A stretch of 64,000 nt of DNA, taken from the NCBI GenBank assembly GCA_947579605.1, contig OX388321.1, positions 16,607,614-16,671,613 of the forward strand. The letters are read 5' to 3'. Below the pieces are notes generated by a model, which was given only the letters and a program-made list of their open reading frames with translations, did not search any database and was not told the origin of the DNA. This document shows positions 11,533-22,439 of the stretch, piece after piece. Both the position numbers and the translations under genes were made by a program. This stretch comes from Athripsodes cinereus. Its lineage: Eukaryota; Arthropoda; Insecta; Trichoptera; Leptoceridae. Within the stretch, counting starts at the first letter, position 1; every line of letters starts with the position of its first letter.

Positions 11533-12125
11533 TAATATCTAATGTAATTTGGTGAATTTTCTTCGCATATATGTAGTAAAAAGATAAGCAAAAAATTTTT
11601 TAAACGATAAATCAAGTAATTTACCCAGGTTTGCCTGGTGATAATAAATTTAACTTGCGGACCAAGTGTTGTCGGGGCTTAAGTTAAGGGATGTTTATCA
11701 TAATAAAGTAAAGTAGAGATGTTACGAACTACACCTACATACCTACATATTATTATTATGCAGATATTATATTATTTCCTTAAACTTTCTTTTGACTTCA
11801 TTCATGCAAACATACATACATACTAAATATAATTATGCTTTGTAGAAATATAAACATAAATATATAAAAATGAAATATTCCGTGAAGATCCTGGATTTAA
11901 GTAGAGTAGATCCTTAACTGTTTTCTGGAAACAGTTTGATTTTACTGTAAAAACCAAGTATTTGTAAAACTTGTTTATGACCCATTTTTTTATTATGATG
12001 TAGCTCCCTTGAGATAATGTTGTGAGTAAATAACGTTAAACAAATTGTCCATGCATATATTTTGCAACTTTAATTCCGCCATGATAATTATTGGTTTTCC
12101 AATTATTTTGAAAATCCTAATAGGT
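11533..12125. other. Unassigned AT-rich DNA
   Basis: No gene or complete repeat identified. Confidence 0.45.
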
Positions 12126-12205
12126 ATATTTATCGCACAGAGAAGATGATCTGCGTTTTCATTTCAGAAATTAAATTCACTGGCTACTCCACTTGTGAAA
12201 AATAG
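12126..12205 (+). repeat. Family A fragment
   Basis: CGCACAGAGAAGATGATCTG and GGCTACTCCACTTGTG appear in family A order. The tail is absent. Confidence 0.45.
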
Positions 12206-12424
12206 CTAAATAAAGAGAAATATAGATAGATACTTGTATTTTATATCAAATATCACAAACCATGACCATAAAATATGTTATTTTCTTATGTACTTCAAAT
12301 TTAACAAGTACCTCTTTATTATTTATATCCACAAGATATCTAAATTTGATAACAACTAAACTAAACATATTCCTAACTCACATACACGCATCTAAATCAT
12401 CACAGTGGCGTGTAATTTATACAA

Positions 12425-12650
12425 GCTCAATTGTAGCTACTACTATAACGTCACGACATATCCCACAAGTGGGGCAAGCCAGCAGACCAACTACATGCAA
12501 TCTGTCCTCTCCATGAGAACAAAAAATTAGACATTCAGGATCGGTGATCTCATCGCTAATTTAAGATTTTAATGTCTTTATTTTGCCAAACACCAGAGTT
12601 TTACAGGACACTCACGGAAAAGCGTTGGAAACTATGTAGTTCGTATAAAT
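12425..12650 (-). repeat. Family A, near full-length diverged copy
   Basis: Starts with CTACTACTATAACGTCACG, then CATATCCCACAAGTGGGGCA, CATGCAATCTGTCCTC, a CATTCAGGATCGG block, TTTTACAGGACACTC and a degenerate 5' end. The order matches 53214-53472. An 84-residue frame over its start (12262-12516) is incidental. Confidence 0.65.
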
Positions 12651-12949
12651 ATAAGAAATATAGATCTTATTTTGATCAAAAGTTGGCAAACTACCGAATA
12701 TTGTTTTTTTTTAACATATGTTTCGTTTGTCAATTTGATTGAGTTAACATTAAGAAAGACTTATTTTATAAATAACTTTTTTCTCTGAACTTATTTATAA
12801 ATAAATTATTTTTCCACACCACCATTATGCAACAGAGTAAATAAAATAACTAATTTCATTTAAGAAATAAAAGATTATGACGTGTATACTGTATAGTGAT
12901 AAGATTAACAGATTACTATTGAGACTGAAAGACTGATTTCTAATATTTT

Positions 12950-13196
12950 GGGATTTGTTACTTTTATATTTTTGTATTATTTTTAAATATTGTATTATTA
13001 TTGTTTTTAAATTTACTTTGACTTTTTTAGAAAATTTTATCTATTGCTTTTTTTCTCAAGACTAAGACATTTCCGGTAAGAGTGGAATCTTCGCTGGTCC
13101 ACATGTTGAGTGTATTAATTGTTAACATATTATGTTATGACTGTTTGATTCTTTAATATTGTAAAAATAAAATAAAAATAAAATAAAATAAGAGGA
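12950..13196 (+). mobile_element. Probable LINE 3' UTR with (AAAAT)n tail
   Basis: A T/G-rich stretch leads into CATTTCCGGTAAGAGTGGAA and a terminal run of AAAAT units at about 13166-13190. The composition and oligo-AAAAT tail suggest a non-LTR 3' end. No coding part remains. Confidence 0.4.
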
Positions 13197-13559
13197 GTAC
13201 AAATATCAGAAAAGGACATAATATCCACACCACTGTGTACCTAGACAACAAGAGTATCAGAAACTAGAGATGAATCGTCTAGGTTTTGATTAATAGCTTA
13301 AGTTAATTGTTACTTGTTTTCTCCCCATTGGAGTGAGCGGGTACGTTATGTACCAGATACTTTATTAGGTGGTACAGCATAATGTATACAGTAAATATAA
13401 TAATATCTTACAAACAACTAAAGACGAAACAGTGAATATTCTTACCGAATACCGGGTATCAGCTTAGAATCTAAATCGGATATTCGCCCATTGTCATGAT
13501 ATTGTGTTTTTAAATAAATAAAATGGTTCCATATGCAGTAAGGGGTAAAACAATTTGGC
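13197..13559. other. Unassigned AT-rich DNA
   Basis: Contains GAATACCGGGTATCAG near 13447, reminiscent of motifs near 13887 and 50816, but no bounded element was defined. Confidence 0.35.
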
Positions 13560-13675
13560 AACGAGGCATTCCATCTATCCTGAATGTCAAATCTTATTGT
13601 GACACAGAGAGGATGACCTGTATATACATTACATGCAGTTGATTTACTGGCTACCCCACTTGTAGGAGAATCGTT
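13560..13675 (+). repeat. Family A 3' half
   Basis: CATTCCATCTATCCTGAATG, CACAGAGAGGATGACCTG, TACATGCAG and GGCTACCCCACTTGTAGGAG follow the family order. It ends in a decayed GTTGATGGTA. Confidence 0.6.
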
Positions 13676-14434
13676 GATGGTAAAGATAGATATTAAGAAA
13701 AATGTAAGATGACAATATTTTCGAGTTATGTATCGTATTTGTAATTGTTTTTTTTTTATATGAAGCTAGTCCGCTGACACTTACAAGAAGTAGCGAGTTA
13801 ATCGATTAATGTGATACGTTTCTTTATTCAAAATAAAATTATTATTCCGTACTCGGCCAATAAGTAAATTTAAGTTGATTATTTCGAATACCGGATACCC
13901 GTTGTATTCGAATATCTCTTATAACTACCGATATCCACTACCTGATAATATATTTTTGTAGTAGTTGTTGTAATAGTTACTCTAGAAGAATTTCCCCCGG
14001 GAACATCACTCGTCGTTGTCTGTATCACCTGATGATAATAAAATACACTCATAAATAAATAAATAGAAAAAATACAAATAACAGTAACGACAATAACACT
14101 CGCAGACAATTTTATATTTATGACGTTATTTTTATTATTTCTTCACATTCTTTTTTAAATTTTACTACATAAAACCTACCACATTAAATTCATTCTTATG
14201 TTTGTTTATATTATTATGTCCTCTATGGACACCTCAAGATAAAGAAATAATATTATACTTACATTGTATATCTTGCTCTTTTAGTCGTATTACGGAATTA
14301 AAAAATTACTCATGTTTTATTTAGTGATGAAGATATTGCAATTTAAAGATTAGGCCACAGTATTTGCGTAAGATCTGATTATATCGTTCTCTCTATTTTG
14401 TCAAAATGCCTTTAATAAAAAAAAATATAGGTAT
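13676..14434. other. Unassigned AT-rich DNA
   Basis: Contains an oligo-T run near 13749 followed by GAAGCTAGTCCGCTGAC, possibly a minus-strand retroposon tail. A 76-residue minus-strand frame at 13879-14109 has no recognisable domain. Confidence 0.35.
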
Positions 14435-14535
14435 ACATAGTAATTCCAATTTTGACTTTATTAATTTGCGACCCGGCGTTCAAGAGCTTCTGCTCTTATC
14501 TTCTGGCAAAAGTATGTAAAGTGAAGCTTCATTAT
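14435..14535 (-). mobile_element. Penelope-like terminal repeat with ribozyme-like stem
   Basis: On the minus strand, CCAGAAGATAAGAGCAGAAG is followed by CTCTTGAACGCCGGGTCGC. The stem AAGAGC-AGAA-GCTCTT is a perfect 6-bp hairpin placed as stem II of a hammerhead. The copies at 35 and 43 kb share the AGAGCGGAAG arm and the CGGCTC segment. The core and stem III bases are degraded, so this copy is probably dead. The motif spans 14470-14506. Confidence 0.5.
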
Positions 14536-16379
14536 AAAGGTAGATATGTGACAAATAGAAAACTATAAAAATAAAAATATTAAGGGATGAATTATTATCA
14601 TGTATCGTCAACTTTGTAGTTATAATTTTGAGCCATTAAGGACGGTCTTATACTAAACATTTGCCTTTGTTGGTACGATAACGGTGGAACCCCAGAAAAG
14701 CGCTTATCAGAGACGTCATTTTGTTTCATTATTTTAAATTAACGTTAAAGCAATGAACAAAATGTAACGTTTTCGTTCTCTATTTAGTTATCAATTTAAA
14801 CATTTATTGCTATCAATTTTTAAACGTTAAATTTTCGTCATTTATCTTGGGTTCTGTTGCGTGAGTTGTTTGTGAAATTGTGTTATTTATTTGCTATTAT
14901 TATTGTTTGTATTGCTTTTTGTATCATTTGAACGATTATTTCCTGAGCTTGTCGTGTGATAAGCTAGTTCAATAGTAATAACAATATCAAATTGATATCG
15001 CCGAGAGCAATAACAATACTGTAAAATATGTATTTTGATCATGCAAATCTTTCCTCTTTCCATTTTGACTCCCGTGGGGTCTGCGGATGAAATTAAAGCT
15101 TGTCGTTTCTTCTTCGTTGTTTTTAATATCTTAAAACATGTCAATTATTGAGGACTGTGGTCTGCATATTATTTAAAAAAAAAAGCTTAATTAGCTTTTT
15201 AAGTAATACTTTTTTCTTTGGCCAAGACCTCTAAGTTGATTTCTCTTGAGAGCCTTGTTCTCTACTCTTCATGAAAATTGTAATAAAATATGAAAAAAGT
15301 GCGACTAGGTGGATAATTTCTTCTAACTCCCTAGAAATCAGATCCAACATAATATTACACTAGATAAAATTGGATACCAAATTTCAACTTCTAAATCACA
15401 ATTTTTGAAACCCGGCATATTTTTACACTACATACATAAATAAAACAAAATTATGATGACACTGAATGATTTTGTTTTGACATTGACATAGTAGTTCATC
15501 CTTCTCAAGGACTTAATTATTTTTATTTTACTGCTGAAGCCAGTGACAGCACATATCAATGACCAATATTAATTGAAGTAGAAACTGATCCTATATACGC
15601 CCAGTTGTAGGTTTTGTGTTGGATCCTACTGTAAAGATAAAGGCAAAGCTTACATTATCATTTTTACATATTTACCGTTAGTTTTTTTTTTTTTAGTTTT
15701 TATAATAGGTACTTTAATATATAACGCATGATAATAATTCAACCTAATATATTATTATTTTAATACTACAAGATTAGCATTATATGAAATATTATTATTC
15801 ATTAATTATACGTTTCTGATGAGTTTATGCTAATTCCTGTAATTAAGTGCTTCACTAAAACTTTGGAAATTAAGTTTGTTTTGAGAATTGTGCTTACATA
15901 CGCATATTATTATCATAATCGTAGCCGCCAAGTTCAAATTAAATTGGAATGTTTACTTATACGTTGAAATTATTTTATACCCAATATTACATGTGGGCGA
16001 AAAGGATGAAATTTCATTCTGAATCTGGTCTATTTTTGTTCGTCGTAGGCAGCAGTATTTCAAAGAGCAATCTAAATAGTTTTGACAAAATATGTATTTT
16101 AAATAAGGAAATATGTAGGCAATCTAATAATTATTCACATTTTCAGATATTTTGAGAATCAAGAAATTTCTACTTATCCATATTTTCTTTTTGATGTAAA
16201 TTTTTATGGAAATTATCTGGAGTTGAACCACCTTGTTAAATGTTTAGACAGTAGCTTCTTTTTTATATAGGCATATACATATACCTACACTTTTTTGTTG
16301 TATTGAAAAAACCTCTTTGCGGCTATACAATAATAAGTATAATATATAATTGGCATTTTTCGATTGAGAATATCATAAA
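14536..16379. other. Unassigned AT-rich DNA
   Basis: An oligo-T run lies near 15680. Short frames near 14887-15144 (minus) and 15949-16155 (plus) carry no recognisable motif. No gene is supported. Confidence 0.4.
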
Positions 16380-16644
16380 CATATTGAAAATATCCCGTGG
16401 AGCACCCGGTAAAGAATTGGTCTCCCACTATTCTCCGTAAGTTTTCGAGTGTCCTGTAAAAGGCAGGTGTTCGAAAAAATTAAGAGATTGTACACCTTAA
16501 ATTCAGCGATGAGATTTGCCACCCATCCTGAATGTCTTGATTTTATATTGGCACGAAGAGGACAGCTTCCATGTTTCTTACATGCAGCTGGTCTGCTGGC
16601 TACCCCACTTGTGGGATATGCCGTGATGGTATAGTAGTAGTAGT
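16380..16644 (+). mobile_element. Family A SINE-like retroposon, best copy with TSD
   Basis: A 265-bp unit bounded by a perfect 13-bp target duplication AGAATATCATAAA at 16367-16379 and 16645-16657, which shows retroposition-type insertion. The 5' part holds CCCGTGGAGCACCCGG and GTTTTCGAGTGTCCTG. The 3' part ends in TACCCCACTTGTGGGATATG (a CCCAC-TT-GTGGG hairpin), CCGTGATGGTA and a (TAG)n tail. The 3' end resembles that of the LINE at 39384-39425. No convincing tRNA-type A/B box was found, so the head is of unknown origin. Frames inside it (for example 16449-16634) are incidental. Confidence 0.85.
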
Positions 16645-16657
16645 AGAATATCATAAA

Positions 16658-17985
16658 ACAATTCGTTCTGATAATTTCGTCTTTCGGCCTTCCTCTTGAG
16701 AACTCGGTCTTTTTGGATAAGCTTCTTAAATTCTTTACAATTTTTCAAAACGATTAAATAAATTTTCACTCAGTAATTGTTTAGTTTTTTGTGTCAATTG
16801 AAAAACATGACGCCTATTTCCAAATTTGTGTACAACTTAATTTTTGAAAATTGGATGTGGGTACAAATACTAAAAGGTAATTTTATGTGCCTTTTTCTAC
16901 TTTTGCAATGAATTTTATGTATAATAAAAAAAACTCTGAATTAATTTCTGAAACTAAATGTATTTCATAAGTGGAATTCATGCTAGTAGGTACACATTAT
17001 TCATAGTAAAATATTATAAGTGCATAGTGTTCATGAAACTAGTTTTAAAATAACACGTTTATATTTACATATGTAGATGTAAAATATATGTGAATACTTT
17101 ATATTTCAGACGATAGTAATAATGTATGCGAGTCTTTCACATTACCTACATAGAACAATACCGAAGTATAATCTTTTATGACTTAATATATTATTATGAA
17201 AATTAAGTACCAAACTTTCTTTGAGCTTAACAACTATTCATATAATATTAATGTACTCCCATTATAATTATTGAGGTATTATTGCGTTTAAATGAATTAT
17301 AATTTTTGAAAGCGAATTCTAAATTTTCGTGGATTTTCCAAAACATCGCTTTAAATGAAGTAAAGAAATTGATAAATTTTTATTATAGGTATTTATGAGC
17401 ACAAAAAAAATAAAAAGTAGTTCACATTCAGAAATACTTAGCGAAATATATCTATGAATTGGAGATTCCGAGCTGTATTGAAATAGATTTTATTTGAAGA
17501 TAGAAAGATTTGTTTACTATAATGTTACTAGACATATCTCATGCTCTGATTAATTTCTTTTCTAAATAGTGCATTGTAAAATCAAACCGAGCCAATGAAA
17601 TCTTGAAAAAAGGGTATTTAAGTGTTAATATTTTAATATATTGGGAGTTATTTTGATGTTGAATATGATTGCTATGAACTTTTTACAAATATTGAGTGTC
17701 TAGGATGGAATGTGCTGTCAAACTTAATTTGTTTACTGTTTCTTTTTATATACCTTTTGGTAAAAATGTTAATACATAGTCTTATAAATTTAATGCTCAA
17801 AGTGTGGTAATTGCCCAATTTTGAGGGAGTAAAAAATGTATACATGTTTTACCTGATCCTATTGTATCAAACCATTTATGTAATCGTAATTACAGTTCAT
17901 AAATATCTTCCCCTAATCTTACCATAAAATATTAACAAAACACAGTAAGTAGGCACCTATCTAGTTAGTTAGAGGACTGTAGAGT
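16658..17985. other. Unassigned AT-rich DNA
   Basis: No gene, structural RNA or recognised repeat. Confidence 0.45.
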
Positions 17986-17989
17986 TTGT

Positions 17990-18335
17990 ATCTAGATTTT
18001 ACCTTCCGAAATCCGGATGAACAACAGCGCTTTTGTATCCGGCCTAAATTTATTTTTATTTTCCGGTTTAACAAATCGCCGCGCCCGCTTGCCTGTGATG
18101 AGAACTCATTGCCGCTCGCCCCTAGAAACTGTAATAGCGAGGATGAGGAATTCCCCTGCCCCGGTTTAAAAGTAAAATTTTCACGAGAAAATGGCCGCAA
18201 ATAAGAAGAGGCAGTGACGGAACACGGAAGTATATTGTGTTTATAATACCGTATCTAATCCGATGACTCTTCAACGCTTCTCCCGGTAGAAAACTGCCTA
18301 CTCCATTTTTGTCTCTGCCAACCAAGATAATCTTC
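17990..18335. other. GC-richer unique block
   Basis: Base composition rises clearly above the surroundings, with CpG-containing stretches such as AATCGCCGCGCCCGCTTGCC. Frames of 72 (plus, 17986-18204), 79 (minus, 17961-18200) and 71 residues (minus, 18122-18337) overlap here, none with a recognisable domain. It matches none of the window's repeat families. It could be a host exon, a promoter or 5' UTR region, or an old insertion; the sequence does not decide. Confidence 0.35.
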
Positions 18336-18454
18336 ATTGTAATATCATATGCAAACGTGTAACATCACATACAAGACATTTCATCATCTCACCCGTCTTG
18401 AGTATCAATTTTTATGTCGCATTGAAAATAGCTTATATATTTATTACTAGTAAT

Positions 18455-18518
18455 TCGTCAGTCGCTGACAGCACCGCTGCGCTGGTGCAAAATTCCAAAA
18501 CCCAGAATGAGGAAGACG
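18455..18518 (+). CDS. Candidate terminal exon (weak)
   Basis: After two possible 3' splice sites (ATTACTAG and ATTCGTCAG) a frame reads SSVADSTAALVQNSKTQNEE, then DE and a TAA stop. The stretch is much richer in G and C than its flanks and encodes an acidic, low-hydrophobic C-terminus. No homologue is recognised, and the segment is too short to be sure. It lies 120 bp from the GC-rich block at 17990-18335 and upstream of the 20.0-kb candidate, so all three might belong to one host gene. Confidence 0.2.
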
Positions 18519-18534
18519 AATAATAAATTCAAAT

Positions 18535-18655
18535 GTACTTGTTTCAACATACATATAGTTATTAGGTAAATTGAAACAAGTGTTTCTTACTACTATAAAT
18601 TATTGATTACAAGAGAGACATCTTTCGACTTATCAGGTCATTATCAATAGTTATG
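18535..18655 (-). mobile_element. Penelope-like terminal repeat with ribozyme-like motif
   Basis: On the minus strand, TTGATAATGACCTGATAAGT is followed by CGAAAGATGTCTCTC. The segment TGACCTGATAAGTC can form a short stem II, and GAA-AGATGTCT-C fits the pattern of the other copies. An imperfect inverted repeat ACTTGTTTCAA / TTGAAACAAGT flanks 18538-18584. A 16-bp piece, AGAGAGACATCTTTCG (18612-18627), recurs at 62943-62958. Confidence 0.45.
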
Positions 18656-19014
18656 TTTCTGTGAATGATACACCACTGTTAAGTAATAAGTAGTATTAGA
18701 TACAAAGTTGAAAATGATAGTAATAATAATAGTAATTTTCATTATTATTGTTGTTTTTGGATTTAAACTGTTAACTTTACAGCGTTAATTCCTTCTCCCG
18801 GCTTATGTTTTCAATTTTCAGCCTAGGGAATAAGGTTATTATCATTAATTTTCCGTTTATGTGTTATTTTTTGGATTCTAATAATAATGATATAAGATTT
18901 AGAACCTTAAATCCAATACAAAAACGAGTACTATGTTTGTTTTTTATTAAAATCCAAGATTATATACAGTAAAAATACTCTTATCCATGGAGTTCTCAGC
19001 ATAAAAATAGACTA
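18656..19014. other. Unassigned AT-rich DNA
   Basis: No supported feature. Confidence 0.4.
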
Positions 19015-19127
19015 CCACCCTTTTTAGCGTTTTCGAGTGCACCGTTAAAAAAACTTATACGTAAACACTGCGGCAATACATTTGACATTTGAAATTTGCT
19101 TACCATTCTGAATTATTATGTAGCTGA
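19015..19127 (+). repeat. Family A-like 5' fragment (low confidence)
   Basis: TTAGCGTTTTCGAGTGCACCG, a GTAAACACTG block and TGCTTACCATTCTGAAT resemble the 5' and middle parts of family A. It runs directly into a family B LINE tail at 19128. Confidence 0.35.
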
Positions 19128-19240
19128 TTAGTTGGAAGATATCGCAATCTAGCTATAAACTCGAACTCCTGTGCATTGCACTGTATAACTGATACTTTGT
19201 TATGTACAATAAAGAATAATATTAAAATAAAATAACGATA
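19128..19240 (+). mobile_element. LINE 3' end (family B copy 4)
   Basis: GTTGGAAGATATCGCAATC, a weak hairpin, ATAAACTCGAACTCCTGTGC, then ACAATAAAGAATAATATTAA and an AAAATAAAATAA tail. The order is that of the other family B ends. Confidence 0.5.
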
Positions 19241-20040
19241 AATGTATTAATTATGCCCAAATAATTCATGTACTCAAAATAAGTCAACTTGTGCATTTAC
19301 ATATAATAATCATAGTGTTCCTTTTAAAATGAATTATACATTTAAGTATATGTAATTTATACACTTAAAAAACCAGCTTTTTTAAATGTTAACTGTAATT
19401 GAATACTGCTTTTGAAATTTGATGCTTGATAATTATAATTATTTTTAGATTCACTTACGAACTCAGGTTTATATAGGATAATACACAAAATAATTTGGTC
19501 TTCCGTAAGGTATGTTTGAAAAGCCTTTTATCTCTCTTAAAGTTCTTATTCAGATAATTTCCTCGTTTTCCCTAAAGGAAAACGATATTATTTAAATTTA
19601 TTTAGTTTTGTTTGAAGTAAAGGCAACATATAATAAGAGGATAAATAAACCTTTATCCAAAAACATGATAATATACATTTTAATTATAAACATAATATTA
19701 TTATTATTAACGAGATATTAATTTCAATTGAAATTAATACTACAATTAGGGAAAACATTTTTAGTTTATTTACAATTTTTTGTATCATTTGCGTTGAGAA
19801 AAGACGGATCACTTAAACGATCTGTTCTTACACACTTCATTTGATTTGATTAATTTACTTTCACCTAAATTCTCATAGAAAAATTAAGGGCTTTACTCTT
19901 CCTTAACCGCTCGTATGTTACAGGGATGAGTTTTTCCTTGCGGTGGTTTTTCCACAAAACGGCGCATCTTTAATAAGTCGTCTAGTTATTATTATTATGA
20001 GTTATGTCATCCACACTTATTGTAATTTTTTTTCTATTGA
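19241..20040. other. Unassigned AT-rich DNA
   Basis: No gene or complete repeat. A small AT-rich inverted repeat lies near 19723-19741 (ATTAATTTC / GAAATTAAT). Confidence 0.4.
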
Positions 20041-20232
20041 ATGACATTGAAGGACCCACCGTCCACCCGGATACTGCAGAAGTCTAGAGACTTCCAATTA
20101 TCCGATATTCTGTACTATCTAACAAATATTGTCCACCCCGAAGGTGCCATAGTGTGCAGTCTGAAGGGCTGGCCGTCCAAATTACCCCCGTGTGAGGAAT
20201 CCTATGACTACATTCTTCCAATGTCCCTCTAG
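20041..20232 (+). CDS. Candidate coding exon, unknown product
   Basis: A 63-residue open frame ends in a TAG stop. It contains DPPSTRILQKSRDFQLSDIL, YYLTNIVHPEGAIVCSLKGW and PSKLPPCEESYDYILPMSL. Composition is near balanced while flanks are very AT-rich, and the residue mix looks protein-like rather than translated AT-repeat. An oligo-T tract (TTTTTTTTCTATTGAATGAC) followed by ATTGAAG gives a possible 3' splice site, so the ATG may not be the true start. No domain, signal peptide or membrane segment is seen, and the product is not recognised. It matches none of the repeat families here. It could be a terminal host exon or an unrecognised retroelement piece. Confidence 0.3.
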   Translation: MTLKDPPSTRILQKSRDFQLSDILYYLTNIVHPEGAIVCSLKGWPSKLPPCEESYDYILPMSL

Positions 20233-20395
20233 CCGAGAGAAGCAAACATAGTAATAATACATATATCTATATATAATTAATTAAATATACAAGTCTTCTT
20301 AACCTAGATTACAGAATAAAAAAAGTGCGTAAAATATTTTCAAGAATTACGAATAAGTAATGAAAAGGAATTCCGTCGCCTTAAGAGACCCTTTC

Positions 20396-20600
20396 ATTAC
20401 TTCTTCTACACCATCTTGGCTTATCCCACTACTTGGGTAGCCAACAGAACACCTGCATGTAATTAACATGCAAACTGTCATCTCCGTGCCAACAAACAAA
20501 AATTAAGACATACAAGACCTCATTGTTAAATTTAATATGTAAAATGTCTTTATTTGCCCCCTCATTACAACATCTCCATTTGCTATGGGTCGACAACGGG
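20396..20600 (-). repeat. Family A, diverged copy
   Basis: TTCTTCTACACCATCTTGGC is followed by TTATCCCACTACTTGGGTAG, CATGCAAACTGTCATCTCCG and AATGTCTTTATTTGCC. The 5' end is strongly decayed after about 20570. Confidence 0.6.
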
Positions 20601-21035
20601 ATAGGAAGACAAAAAACTACCTAGTTAATTAAGGATAAAATTACTGTCACTTCAATTGCTATTTAAATATTTAACAGGGATCCTATTCAGAATGAAATAT
20701 CTTATTAGAGTAAGCGTATTAGTTGATATTAGTAGATACTGTAATCCAGAGCTTTCCTCATCAATCTTAATGATTGTTTTAACATTGATTACTCGATTGG
20801 GATTAATCGAAGGGTTCCCAATTAACATTATTCTCGATCAAAATATTCAGATATAAAATGATACTTTTATATTCAACATATTATTATTTGTTACGGAACC
20901 AAAATAAGATTAGATATTATGTATTTTAAACCAAGTCTTATCCATATATCTATTTATTGTAAATGTATACTGTCATGGTCATCTCGTTAATTTATTAACT
21001 CCATGTGATAGTTTTGCAGGTTTTTATTCTCCTTT
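20601..21035. other. Unassigned AT-rich DNA
   Basis: A 66-residue plus frame at 20656-20856 has no recognisable motif. Nothing else is supported. Confidence 0.4.
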
Positions 21036-21214
21036 CCTTTCCATTAATCCCTCTTTCACAATACACCGTTCCTATGACAACGATATCAGAGCGCAAAAAT
21101 GTCGTGGGAAGAGGTGACGCAATTGGCACTGAGACGCTCTGAATGAAGGAGGCTGGTTTCTGCCCTGTGCTCGCGAGAGGAGCGTTGAGGGCGATGATGA
21201 TGATGATGATTCCA
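21036..21214 (+). pseudogene. LINE 3' end (family C) with (GAT)n tail
   Basis: Encodes the last residues of a non-LTR polyprotein: ATGTCGTGGGAAGAGGTGAC begins MSWEEVTQLALRRSE, a TGA then replaces the conserved Trp codon, and the frame resumes as RRLVSALCSREER before a TGA. A (GAT)n microsatellite follows at about 21193-21211. Copies at 37225 and 47322 keep the Trp. The 83-residue minus-strand frame over this locus is antisense noise. Confidence 0.65.
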
Positions 21215-21308
21215 TTAAGAATTTTTTTGGTAATGACGCATTTCATCGCTGGATTGATGGTATTATAACAAGAATTGTTTTTTACGAGATATTCTTGAAA
21301 TAAGAAAA

Positions 21309-21309
<1 letters not shown>

Positions 21310-21340
<31 letters not shown>

Positions 21341-21341
21341 G
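21310..21341. repeat. (AAT)n microsatellite
   Basis: About ten tandem AAT/ATA units, followed by GTTTATTAAAC. It may be the tail of a decayed retroposon but no body was recognised. Confidence 0.9.
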
Positions 21342-22439
21342 TTTATTAAACACAATATCATTTTACAATAATCGAACAAAAAACACAATACATTTATTTT
21401 TCTAATACAATTACTCCCCAAATAACTTAAAATACCAAAAAAACAAAGGTTTATTTATGTTTAGAACCTAATTTAAAAAAAAAATATTCTTGTAACTTTT
21501 TTGTATACTCATTTTATTGTAGATAAAAACACGTAATATAAAATGTTATAAAAGAAACAAGGTCAAATAGTGTAAATCGCTGTAAAAACAAAGTAAATAT
21601 TTTAAAAGCCGTAAAACAAAGTATAAAGACTTTGTTTAGCGTTATCTTTGTTTAATATTGTTATAACAGTTGAACCTCAATAACTCAACTTTGGGAAAAA
21701 TTAAGTTTCCGAGACATCAATAACTCTATTATTTTATGGGAGTTTTTACGGATTGCGAGTTTTTGCAATTCTGAATTACAATATTAAATCTTATCCCATT
21801 TGATTTGTAAATTATTTTGTTGCATTTAAAATAAAATATGCATGGAATTCTTCTTGAAGTCGTTGATATCTCATGCTTACAATTTTTATTTAATTTGACA
21901 AATTTACAAAACTTTATCATATTGCAGTAGACAATGTATAAACAAAAAGAGTAAATTAATACATGTGTATACTCACGACCATGTACATAATATTATTTAT
22001 CTAATAAAATCGACGCTGTAAAAAAATAATTCTCATATCATAAGTAAAACTAACAAGTATATTATTTTGTCATCACTTTGAAGCACTATTTTTTATTTTA
22101 TATCTCAGAATCTTCAGCAAAAAGTGAGTCAATGCAAACATTGTTGAAAAATATTTGTTTATCAACATGAGTTACTAAGATTTCAAACGCAGAGAGAGTA
22201 ACATTATGTTTTTTTGAACCTTCGTTTTTTTCTTTTTTCTTAACTCATTTTATATACGACAAATAGTAGGTACTTAAGCTTATAGAAAACATTTTATGTA
22301 CTGTTGTAATCAGTTCATTAACTCGAAACCCTTATTTTGGCATATGGTAGTAAGATTTTATTATCTTAAAGAATATTAATACCAGAGAAATAAATTTTTA
22401 GTGTTAACAATGAATTTAAATTGAATTTAAAAGAGCATG
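21342..22439. other. Unassigned AT-rich DNA
   Basis: No gene, RNA or repeat recognised. Confidence 0.45.

Noticed and set aside
13264..13916. Possible MITE between GAGATGAATCG and a CTCTTATAAC end
   Set aside because: The ends match over too few bases and no target duplication was found.
20995..21246. 83-residue minus-strand frame
   Set aside because: Antisense of the family C LINE end at 21036-21214.
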